The notes under the pieces: generated by a model
What the model saw: the letters and a program-made list of their open reading frames with translations, nothing else
What the model was told of the DNA's origin: nothing
The model's database searches: none
From: Verrucomicrobiales bacterium
GTDB lineage: Bacteria > Verrucomicrobiota > Verrucomicrobiia > Verrucomicrobiales > DEV007
Direction of reading: 5' to 3'
Assembly: GCA_029213065.1 (NCBI GenBank)
Contig: JARGPH010000004.1
Coordinates: forward strand, 1 to 64,000
DNA: 64,000 nt
Made by a program: the position numbers and the translations under genes
Shown here: positions 38,166 to 45,424 of the stretch, piece by piece
How positions within the stretch are numbered: position 1 is the stretch's first letter
Layout: the number at the start of each line of letters is the position of its first letter

Positions 38166-38612
38166 TCAGGAAGAATCTCCGTCAGAAATTACTCGCTCGC
38201 GTGGCCACTCGTGAAAAATCTGAAGCCCCTCTTGCAAGGCTTCGCCAATTCGTTCACGAACCTCCATCAGAGGCCGCTCGTCAAAGATGCGATCTCGATG
38301 AATCGACCATTCTTTTGTATCGAAACAGAAAGCGCTCACAGCAGCTGTAAGCGTTAGAGGAAGCTCCTCGGAGGGATCCGGTGGTCGGTTTGTTTTGCGA
38401 TCTCGATTTCCGACACGAAAGTCGAATGTTTGGAAGTAGCGACATTCGTAGTCGACTCTTTGAATTGTTCGGCACGGAGGATTGAAGTCGCCGTCCTGTG
38501 ATCTCCGAAACTCGAAGCCGTGCTCCCGTGCGAACGATTCCAGCAGAGGGGTGAACTCTTCCAGCGCTTCGTCCAACTTAATGATCAGAGGATGAGAATG
38601 GCCTGATGTCAT
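38166..38612 (-). CDS. Hypothetical protein, cassette gene B
   Basis: I do not recognise this 148-residue soluble protein. It is rich in Arg, Glu and Phe, with FAREHGFEFRRSQDGDFNPP and CRYFQTFDFRVGNRDRKTNR as visible blocks, and has no TM segment or signal peptide. Its size, lone position and orientation are typical of integron cassette genes. The 7-mer TTGAGCG just before its start (minus strand, 38625-38619) is the reverse complement of CGCTCAA just after its stop (38159-38153). Confidence 0.6.
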   Translation of the reverse strand: MTSGHSHPLIIKLDEALEEFTPLLESFAREHGFEFRRSQDGDFNPPCRTIQRVDYECRYFQTFDFRVGNRDRKTNRPPDPSEELPLTLTAAVSAFCFDTKEWSIHRDRIFDERPLMEVRERIGEALQEGLQIFHEWPRERVISDGDSS

Positions 38613-38618
38613 TTTCTT

Positions 38619-38626
38619 CGCTCAAG
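38619..38626 (-). other. Start boundary of cassette B
   Basis: The minus strand reads CTTGAGCG seven bases before the ATG of gene B; TTGAGCG is complementary to the end boundary at 38153-38159. The rest of the attC-like site that should lie between genes C and B has been replaced by the intron remnant. Confidence 0.5.
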
Positions 38627-38639
38627 GTTAAAAGGCTGG

Positions 38640-38784
38640 CAGTCCGATCCGGGGGTTCAGCATTCGGTATCTGAACGGTCCGAAGGATCGTCCGGAGAAT
38701 CTATGACTGATGGGAACCGCCCGGTGCGGACCCGCATGCCGGGTGGTGTGGGGGGAGCAGGTTCAATCCCTGCTCCTACCCGAT
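38640..38784 (+). mobile_element. 3' remnant of a group IIC-type intron (domains V and VI)
   Basis: Positions 38716-38747 fold as domain V. A 9-bp proximal stem (ACCGCCCGG with CCGGGTGGT) is followed by a 2-nt bulge (TG), a 4-bp distal stem (TGCG/CGCA) and a GACC loop. The triad is CGC, as in group IIC introns. Domain VI follows as GGAGCAGG/CCTGCTCC (38754-38776), then the 3' end TACCCGAT at 38777-38784. No reverse transcriptase lies upstream, so the 5' part is lost. The intron ends at the stop codon of gene C, opposite in strand to that gene, within the expected attC end. The left limit near 38640 is approximate. Confidence 0.78.
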
Positions 38785-39488
38785 TAGATCCCGATTAGGC
38801 TGAACTTAACGAGAGTGAAACTTGCGAGCTTAGCATCGACAATCTTCTCAGCCACACTGAACTTTCCGCTGAATGGGCGCTTCTTCTTCGAGAGTAGCCC
38901 AACGAGAGCGTTGTCTACATGAAATGGACTCCGGTTGTATTTCGCGACCCCGCGCTCAACATCTCGAATATCCCGCAAGCCAACAAAGGTGTCGCCAGTT
39001 CGATTGTCGAGATCGCAACAGAGTGGAAGATCATCTGAAGAACACTCGAGTTCGAACACGAGGAAGAGATAACGTTTCTGCCGCTCTTTGTCGTGGTAGT
39101 AGATTGCCGGAACTTTCCGAGTCCTCGACTCTATGAATAGGCCCGAGATCTCGCTCAAATAGTTATGCAGCCGGTCTTTGACGTCGTAGATAATCTGGCC
39201 GTCTTGGGTAATGGTGCACTCTGACTTATCAAAGTTTCCGCACAACAGTGTTGAGCACTGCCCGATTTTCGTGCCGTGATCACGATCCGATCGAGTGAAC
39301 ACGCCCACCCGCTTCTTCTTGCGATCAACGAAAACGAAGGCCTCCTTAATAACGATGAGATCTCGCTTATCACCCTCGGCGATCTGATCATAGGATGTTG
39401 CTTCCAATATAGACGAAAGTTGAACGCCTGTCGTAAGCCCTTCAAGAGGCAGGCCAGACAGTTCAAGATATGAGCGTTCTTTTTTCAT
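38784..39488 (-). CDS. Hypothetical protein, cassette gene C
   Basis: I do not recognise this 234-residue protein. It is soluble, with no signal peptide, and beta-rich. YLELSGLPLEGLTTGVQLSS is followed by repeated short strands with Asp/Lys turns, ELECSSDDLPLCCDLDNRTG, and the ending FSVAEKIVDAKLASFTLVKF. Its unit starts CGTAGATC (minus strand, 39496-39489) and ends GATCTAA (38790-38784); TAGATC and GATCTA are complementary. The end boundary is directly adjoined by the group II intron remnant. Confidence 0.6.
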   Translation of the reverse strand: MKKERSYLELSGLPLEGLTTGVQLSSILEATSYDQIAEGDKRDLIVIKEAFVFVDRKKKRVGVFTRSDRDHGTKIGQCSTLLCGNFDKSECTITQDGQIIYDVKDRLHNYLSEISGLFIESRTRKVPAIYYHDKERQKRYLFLVFELECSSDDLPLCCDLDNRTGDTFVGLRDIRDVERGVAKYNRSPFHVDNALVGLLSKKKRPFSGKFSVAEKIVDAKLASFTLVKFSLIGI

Positions 39489-39614
39489 GATCTACGTTTG
39501 AGGAATCTCAGCCCGATCAGAGAGCGAGATTCCGACAGGAGGTTAGGAAATCAAATTAGGGAAGTCAATCAACTCGCGGCGTGATCGGGCTTGAGATCTC
39601 CGGCTTGTTATCTC
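39489..39614 (-). other. Best-preserved attC-like site, between genes D and C
   Basis: On the minus strand the site begins GAGATAAC (39614-39607), which contains the stop codon of gene D, and continues AAGCCGGAG. The arms GAGATCTCAAGCCCGATCA (39600-39582) and TGATCGGGCTGAGATTC (39519-39503) pair along their length, with two unpaired extra bases on one arm. The site ends near CGTAGATC (39496-39489). Imperfect arms with extrahelical bases, a variable centre and a total of about 125 bp fit attC architecture. Confidence 0.68.
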
Positions 39615-40132
39615 TTGTCGGGCCTTCCGATATACTTCCCAGAGAAAGAAATCGAGACGTTTCCATGCCTTCCGACAGTCACATCGATCGTGGCGGTCTC
39701 CGAGTGCTGATCGTATCGTAACGACTTCGAAGCCTTGATCACGGTTGCTTCGCCATCCTTCGGAGGGCTCTCGGAAACAATCCCGGGTTCAAACTCGTGG
39801 GCCGGTTCGCCGAGCACCTTTCTCACTTCCGCTTCGGTTTTAAGTTCCTTGGTTAGATTATGAAGTCGTATTGTCTCTTCGGACGTCACTGTCGCGAACA
39901 TCTGCCCTCGGAGTGACTCTGGTGCGCGTCCCGCACAAAATGGACAGTGATACAAACGCATCGACCCCCCATTGGGGGACATGAGATTGTATTCATTTAG
40001 TTCGGGATCGAACTCGATCGAGCAATCAGGATCATGCGCAGCACGTTCAAACCAGTTGCATTCACAGAACGGAAAATCGTCTTGCGGCACCCTCTTCTTC
40101 AACAACTTATTTATTAGAAAAGCACGCCACAT
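39608..40132 (-). CDS. Cys-rich zinc-ribbon-like protein (DUF6980-like), cassette gene D
   Basis: The 174-residue protein has DFPFCECNWFERAAHDPDCS at about residues 19-38 and RLYHCPFCAGRAPESLRGQM at about 59-78. Together these make a likely zinc-binding unit (CxC and CPFC) like that of DUF6980 proteins. The C-terminal half (EAEVRKVLGEPAHEFEPG onward) looks like a small separate beta domain. Function is unknown. It is the first gene of the cassette-like row, with GTTATCTC before its start (minus strand, 40145-40138) and the exact reverse complement GAGATAAC at its end (39614-39607). Confidence 0.65.
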   Translation of the reverse strand: MWRAFLINKLLKKRVPQDDFPFCECNWFERAAHDPDCSIEFDPELNEYNLMSPNGGSMRLYHCPFCAGRAPESLRGQMFATVTSEETIRLHNLTKELKTEAEVRKVLGEPAHEFEPGIVSESPPKDGEATVIKASKSLRYDQHSETATIDVTVGRHGNVSISFSGKYIGRPDKR

Positions 40133-40494
40133 TTTTTGAGATAACAGTATTTATCAGTATCACCTCACAAAGTGATATCCCGTGAGGCATTCGTCATTGA
40201 GAATGTCCGGCAGCCATTGATTTAGCAAGGTTTGATTTGAGAAGTATGTGTATATCAGGGTGATCAGGAGAGGCCACTTCCCCATGACCTGATGTGGTTG
40301 ATATCACGCCCGGGAACTTCCCGGGCATAACCATAACCGCCGCTGCCAGGGTGAGTCAGCAATCCGCAAATACGGCGGGACCGGCCTGATTTCGGTAAGG
40401 CGTCCGGCCCGTGAAAAGAAAGCGTCAGCCCACCGTATTGCGCCATCGTTTTGCTTGGAACTCATCGCGTCGCGTGAGATTCTTAGGGCAATCT
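40133..40494. other. Gene-free region upstream of the cassette row and the sulfatase
   Basis: It holds the start boundary GTTATCTC of cassette D (minus strand, 40138-40145). A small inverted repeat lies near 40158-40190 (CCTCAC/GTGAGG). A perfect 17-bp palindrome, CCCGGGAA-C-TTCCCGGG, is at 40309-40325. A 60-codon minus-strand frame at 40264-40446 has no recognisable homology. No integrase or attI can be identified with confidence. Confidence 0.5.
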
Positions 40495-41970
40495 ATGAAG
40501 CTGTTTTACCTCTGCCTTTCTGCCTCACTCCTTCTTTCGAGCCTGACCGCTTCGGCGGCTGACAAGCTGAACTTCGTTTTCATCCTCGCGGACGATCTCG
40601 GATACATGGACGTCGGGTTCAACAATCCTAAAACGTTCTACGAAACCCCGAACCTCGATCAACTCGCAATCGACGGGATGGTCTTCACCAATTTCTATGC
40701 GGCGTGTCAGGTCTGCTCACCGACACGGGCCAGTATCCTCAACGGCAAATACCCCGCAAGAACCGACACGACGAATTTCTTTTCAGGACGACGGAATGGA
40801 AAATTCGGTGCCGCCACTTTCGAAACCCAGATGGCACTCGAAGAAGTGACGCTCGCGGAAACACTCAAGGAACACGGCTACCAGACCTTCTTCGCCGGAA
40901 AGTGGCACCTCGGAGACGAAGGCCACAGCCCGACGGATCAGGGTTTTGACATCAACAAAGGCGGCGGCTCAAACGGTCTTCCCCGCAGTTATTTCTCACC
41001 CTACAAAAACGTCGAGAACCTCCCGGCCGGTCCCGAGGGGGAATTTCTCACCTCCCGCCTCGCGGAGGAGTCGGAGAACTTCCTCACAGATGCCTCAAAA
41101 TCGGAAGATCCCTTTCTGCTTTATCTCTCATTTTACAGCGTCCACACCCCGCTGCAGGCCCCTGAAGAACTCATCAAAAAATACGAAGAGAAAGCGAAGC
41201 GACTCGGGATCGCCGACGAAAAAGGAAGCTTCGACCTCGAACGGGAGCGCCAGGTCTGGCCGATTGATGAGCCACGCAAAGTGCGCATTCGTCAGGATCA
41301 TGCCACCTACGCGGCGATGGTCGAAAGCCTCGACACGGCAGTGGGACGAGTCCTCGCCCGGCTCGATTCACTGAACTTGCGCGACAACACCGCCGTGATT
41401 TTCATGTCCGACAACGGCGGCGTTTCCACCTCGGAAGGGCATCCCACCTCGAATCTCCCCTACCGTGGCGCCAAAGGCTGGATGTATGAAGGCGGCATCC
41501 GCGAACCTGTCATTTTTCGCTGGCCTGGCATCACCGCCGCAGGAACCCGTTGCGACAGCCCCGGCGTGAGCACCGATTTCTACCCGACGATTCTGGAGAT
41601 GGCAGGACTCCCCGCGAAACCCGACCAGCACGTCGACGGCGTCAGTCTCGTCCCGTTGCTTCGCAACCCGTTCTCCAAATATGACCGGGGACCGATTTTC
41701 TTTCACTACCCCCACTACGCCAACCAGGGCGGATTCCCCGCCAGTGCGGTCCGACGCGGCGACTACAAACTGATTCAGGATCTCGAAGACGGAGCCTTTG
41801 AACTCTACGATCTCAAAACCGATCCGGGCGAGCACAACAACCTCGAGCAACTCGAAAGCGAGATCACAAAAGAGCTGGCGGCGGAATTGAACTCGTGGCG
41901 GAAAGAGGTCGACGCAAAACCGCTTCTGAAGAACCCCGAGACCGGAGCCGAGCCACCTGTGCTCTGGTAA
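40495..41970 (+). CDS. Secreted type I sulfatase
   Basis: The product is 491 residues from the ATG at 40495, which begins a signal peptide (MKLFYLCLSASLLLSSLTAS). I reject the earlier in-frame ATG at 40411. Metal-binding Asp pairs are in FILADDLGYMDVGF (D33, D34). The formylglycine site CSPTRAS has Cys74, and GKWHLGD and FMSDNGG follow. It hydrolyses sulfate esters, probably on sulfated algal or animal glycans, in the periplasm or outside. It needs a formylglycine-generating enzyme, which is not in this window. The next gene starts 24 bp later, so they form an operon. Confidence 0.92.
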   Translation: MKLFYLCLSASLLLSSLTASAADKLNFVFILADDLGYMDVGFNNPKTFYETPNLDQLAIDGMVFTNFYAACQVCSPTRASILNGKYPARTDTTNFFSGRRNGKFGAATFETQMALEEVTLAETLKEHGYQTFFAGKWHLGDEGHSPTDQGFDINKGGGSNGLPRSYFSPYKNVENLPAGPEGEFLTSRLAEESENFLTDASKSEDPFLLYLSFYSVHTPLQAPEELIKKYEEKAKRLGIADEKGSFDLERERQVWPIDEPRKVRIRQDHATYAAMVESLDTAVGRVLARLDSLNLRDNTAVIFMSDNGGVSTSEGHPTSNLPYRGAKGWMYEGGIREPVIFRWPGITAAGTRCDSPGVSTDFYPTILEMAGLPAKPDQHVDGVSLVPLLRNPFSKYDRGPIFFHYPHYANQGGFPASAVRRGDYKLIQDLEDGAFELYDLKTDPGEHNNLEQLESEITKELAAELNSWRKEVDAKPLLKNPETGAEPPVLW

Positions 41971-41994
41971 CCCCTTCGACCTGACACTACGCGA

Positions 41995-43986
41995 ATGAAC
42001 CGCCTCTCTCTTTCCATCCTCCTCGCTGCCGCCGGTCTCGCTTCTCCTTTAAAAGGGGAAACCCGGCACACCGAACCGGTCACGCTTCACGGCTACCATC
42101 CCTTTCGAGAAGTCGCTGAAGCGAAAGACTGGCCGGATCGAAAAGAGGCCATCAAAACGAGATCGCTCCTCGCCTGCGGCCTTCTCCCTCTTCCTGAAAA
42201 AACGCCCCTGAACGCGCACCGCTTCGGCGCGGTGGAGCAGGACGGATTCAAAGTCGAACGGATCTATTTCGAATCCTTTCCCGGCCACTACGTGACGGGA
42301 AGCCTCTTCACTCCCACCGGTGAATCGGCAAGACTCGGGCTCATCGAGGGGAAGCGCCCCGCGGTTCTCTGCCCTCACGGCCACTGGAAGAACGGACGCC
42401 TCTTTGATCTCGCTGAAAACAACGGAGAGAAAGCGGTGAAGCAGCAGATCGCAATCGGCGCGGAACGCTTCGAAGCCGCCGCCCGGAACGGCATCGTGGC
42501 GCGCTGCGTCCAGCTCGCCCGCATGGGTTGCATCGCCTTCGCCTACGACATGATAGGTGAGGCCGACTCGGTTCAATTCGCCGAGCACCGCCGTGGCCCG
42601 CGCCCGCACATGAATGGAGCGAGGCCGGGCACATTCGGATTCGTGAGCCCTCAGGCGACGCTGCGACTTCAGACCAATTTCGGACTTCAGACCTGGAACA
42701 GCATTCGCGCGGTCGATTTCATCGAAAGCCTCGAAGAGACCGACTCCGACCGTCTCCTCGTCACCGGAGCGAGCGGGGGCGGCACCCAGACGATGCTCCT
42801 CGCCGCCGTCGATGATCGCATTGACGCTTCATTCCCCTGCGTGATGCCGTCGACCGCGATGCAGGGCGGATGCACCTGCGAAAACACCCACTATTTGCGC
42901 ATCGGTCAGGGCAACATGGACCTCGCCGCCGCGATCGCCCCGAAACCACTCGGGATGACTGCGGCCGACGACTGGACCATCGAACTCGAGACGAAAGGTT
43001 ACCCGGACCTGAAGAACCTTTATCAAATGCTGAAGGCACCGAATGACTACGAAGCGCATTTCAACATTCACTTCAAACATAACTACAACCACGTCTCGCG
43101 GACGCAGATGTATGACTTCGTGAACCGTCATTTCAAGCTCGGACTCGAAACGCCTGTTCTCGAGCGCAACTTCACCTACCTGACCCGTGACGACATCGGC
43201 GTCTGGTCGGACTCGGTTCCGAAGCCGGACGGTTACCTCAGCGGCGACGCGCACGAGAAAAATCTCAACCGGGTTTGGGCGGAAGATGCGGAAGCCAAGT
43301 TTGAAATCGCTAAGAAAGATCCCGCGAAGCGGGATTGGGTTCGGACGGGGTGGGAAACGATCCTCCGTGCCTCTGATGTGAAAGACACCACTGCCACCTT
43401 CGAGCTCGGTGAGAAATCCAGGAACGGTGATTCAGTGCTGATGGACGGAACGATCACGGGAAACAGTTCCCCCTTCTCCGCAGCGATTGCCTACCCCGCG
43501 ACCTGGAACGGCGAGGTCTTGATCCAGCTGCATCCTTCCGGCGCTTCAGTGGCTATCGAGAACAAGCTTGATGCGGCCGTCATCATTCCCGATCTTTACG
43601 GGCAGAACGACGAGCTTGCGAAGAACGCGCCCATCACCTACTCCGGGAAGAGCGATCCCCCTGCCGACAGCTGGCAGCGATCTCCGGTTTACTTTTACGG
43701 CTACAACGATTCGGTGTTTGTCAGGCGCGTCCACGATCTCATTTCCACGATTGCGATGGCAAAGCAACATCCCGACTGGGACGTGAAGAAAATCAAAGTT
43801 CACGCGACCGGTGATCTTGCCGCCGTCGCTCTCGCCGCCAACGCGATTTACCCCGATGCGATCGACACCCTCGAAGTCGACCCGGAGGATTTCCAATTCA
43901 CCCAAATCAAGGACCTCTGGGACGATAACATGGTCCCCGGCGCGGTGCGATACGGGGATGTCGAAGGGTTGAAGTTGATTCAATAG
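41995..43986 (+). CDS. Secreted alpha/beta-hydrolase (acetylxylan-esterase-like)
   Basis: The 663-residue product has a signal peptide (MNRLSLSILLAAAGLASPLK) and an alpha/beta-hydrolase core with the nucleophile Ser260 in LVTGASGGGTQTM. HGHWKNGRLFD and RPAVLCPHGHW lie before it. A second, smaller domain follows from about residue 400. Such large hydrolases are common beside sulfatases in Verrucomicrobia and Planctomycetes and probably remove acyl groups from glycans. The exact substrate is unknown. It is co-transcribed with the sulfatase and followed by the tandem repeat array. Confidence 0.8.
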   Translation: MNRLSLSILLAAAGLASPLKGETRHTEPVTLHGYHPFREVAEAKDWPDRKEAIKTRSLLACGLLPLPEKTPLNAHRFGAVEQDGFKVERIYFESFPGHYVTGSLFTPTGESARLGLIEGKRPAVLCPHGHWKNGRLFDLAENNGEKAVKQQIAIGAERFEAAARNGIVARCVQLARMGCIAFAYDMIGEADSVQFAEHRRGPRPHMNGARPGTFGFVSPQATLRLQTNFGLQTWNSIRAVDFIESLEETDSDRLLVTGASGGGTQTMLLAAVDDRIDASFPCVMPSTAMQGGCTCENTHYLRIGQGNMDLAAAIAPKPLGMTAADDWTIELETKGYPDLKNLYQMLKAPNDYEAHFNIHFKHNYNHVSRTQMYDFVNRHFKLGLETPVLERNFTYLTRDDIGVWSDSVPKPDGYLSGDAHEKNLNRVWAEDAEAKFEIAKKDPAKRDWVRTGWETILRASDVKDTTATFELGEKSRNGDSVLMDGTITGNSSPFSAAIAYPATWNGEVLIQLHPSGASVAIENKLDAAVIIPDLYGQNDELAKNAPITYSGKSDPPADSWQRSPVYFYGYNDSVFVRRVHDLISTIAMAKQHPDWDVKKIKVHATGDLAAVALAANAIYPDAIDTLEVDPEDFQFTQIKDLWDDNMVPGAVRYGDVEGLKLIQ

Positions 43987-44023
43987 GGTTGGGTCGATGG
44001 CTTGACCCTGTTGGGTTTGGAGA

Positions 44024-44410
44024 CGGATAGGCTGCGGGGAGAAATGCTTACGCAATTCCTCTACAAACTACTGAAAGTAGAGGAATCCGTGAGGATTTCT
44101 TTCACAGCGAGCAAGTGGCTTCGAACGGATAGGCTGCGGGGAGAAATGCTTACGCAATTCCTCTACAGCCCCTGAAAGTAGAGGAATCCGTGAGGATTTC
44201 TTTCACAGCGAGCAGGTGACTTCGAGCGGATAGGCTGCGGGGAGAAATGCTTACGCAATTCCTCTACAAACTACTGAAAGTAGAGGAATCCGTGAGGATT
44301 TCTTTGCGGCGAGCAAGTGACTTCGAGCGGATAGGCTGCGGGGAGAAATACTTACGCAATTCCTCTACAGACTACCGAAAGTAGAGGAATCCGTGAGGAT
44401 TTCTTTCGCG
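44024..44410. repeat. Four tandem copies of a roughly 101-bp hairpin repeat
   Basis: Units start with CGGATAGGCTGCGGGGAG at 44024, 44126, 44227 and 44328, giving periods of 102, 101 and 101 bp. Each contains an imperfect inverted repeat: GCTTACGCAATTCCTCTAC pairs with GTAGAGGAATCCGTGAGG around an 8-12-nt loop. Differences are single-base changes and a small indel. The array fills the gap between two convergent genes. The last copy runs into GCGGAGACTCCCC, close to the motif of the polypyrimidine elements. Confidence 0.95.
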
Positions 44411-44421
44411 GAGACTCCCCA

Positions 44422-45393
44422 CTACAGCTTCACTTTCGAAGCCCAGTCGAGATTCTCGAGGTACCACTCGACGGTGCGGTCGAGGCCTTCGTCGATGTCG
44501 ACTTCAGGCTCCCAGTCGAGGACGTCTTTGGCTTTTTGAATGTTGGCCGAGGTGTCCATCATCTCCGAGGCGCCCATTTTCTCCCAGATGATCTCCGCCT
44601 TCTTGCCGAGGCGGTCTTCGATCTTGCCGATGAAATCGAGAAGCGTAATCGGAGTTTTTCCTCCTCCAAGATTGATCACGGTGTGACCGAGCGGCTTCGC
44701 CGCGAGCAAGGTGCCGCGCGCAATGTCATCCACGTAAGTGAAATCACGCGTTTGTTTCCCGTCACCGAACACGGTAATGGGAGTGCCCTCCTGGATCCAT
44801 TTGATGAATCGAAACGGAGCCATGTCAGGACGTCCCGCCGGTCCGTAAACGGTGAAATACCGCAGGATCGTGACGTCGATATCGTAAAGATGGTGGTAGG
44901 TGTACGCCATCACCTCGGCGGCCTTTTTCGAAGCGGCGTAGGGCGAAAGCGGTTGCTCGACGGGTTGGTCTTCGTGAAACGGCATCGGCTGCCCCGCATA
45001 GAGCGACGAGGTCGAGGCCTGCACGATCTTGTTGCAGCCATTCTGATTCATCAGCTCGAGGAGATTAAGGGCTCCCTGAGCATTCGACTGCAGGTAAACG
45101 TGAGGGTTTTCGATGCTGTAGCGAACTCCGGCGCGGGCCGCGAGATTGAAAATCGTATCGAACTGGTGATTCCCGAAGACGGGTTTCAGGTCGTAGAGGT
45201 TTTCGATGTCTGCCTCGTAAAAGGTGTAGCCGGCCTCGCCTTCGAGGTCCGCCTGGCGGTGTGCCTTGATCGACTGATCATAGGCATCGTTCACATTATC
45301 GACACCGACGACCTCCACGCCGCCGGCGAGGAGTTGTTTGACGACCTGATGTCCGATGAAGCCGGCTGAACCGGTGACAAGAGCGCATTTCAT
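44422..45393 (-). CDS. NAD-dependent epimerase, UDP-glucuronate 4-epimerase-like
   Basis: The product is 323 residues from the ATG at 45393. The Rossmann motif is ALVTGSAGFIGHQVVKQL. The SDR catalytic set is Ser-Thr in QASTSSLY and YxxxK in YAASKKAAE (about residues 149-153). The blocks RYSIENPHVYLQSNAQGALN and LRYFTVYGPAGRPDMAPFRF are typical of UDP-glucuronate 4-epimerases and related nucleotide-sugar epimerases. It interconverts nucleotide sugars for polysaccharide synthesis in the cytoplasm. It lies 31 bp after the Gfo/Idh/MocA gene in the same unit. Confidence 0.85.
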   Translation of the reverse strand: MKCALVTGSAGFIGHQVVKQLLAGGVEVVGVDNVNDAYDQSIKAHRQADLEGEAGYTFYEADIENLYDLKPVFGNHQFDTIFNLAARAGVRYSIENPHVYLQSNAQGALNLLELMNQNGCNKIVQASTSSLYAGQPMPFHEDQPVEQPLSPYAASKKAAEVMAYTYHHLYDIDVTILRYFTVYGPAGRPDMAPFRFIKWIQEGTPITVFGDGKQTRDFTYVDDIARGTLLAAKPLGHTVINLGGGKTPITLLDFIGKIEDRLGKKAEIIWEKMGASEMMDTSANIQKAKDVLDWEPEVDIDEGLDRTVEWYLENLDWASKVKL

Positions 45394-45424
45394 AACGAGA
45401 GCTTTGAACGGCACTCGGGCGCGA

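Noticed and set aside
40264-40446. 60-codon minus-strand frame as a transposase remnant
   Set aside because: The translation has no motif I can tie to any transposase or other family, and it contains the GC palindrome.
44024-44410. CRISPR array
   Set aside because: The whole 101-bp unit is conserved, with no unique spacers between short repeats, and no cas genes are nearby.
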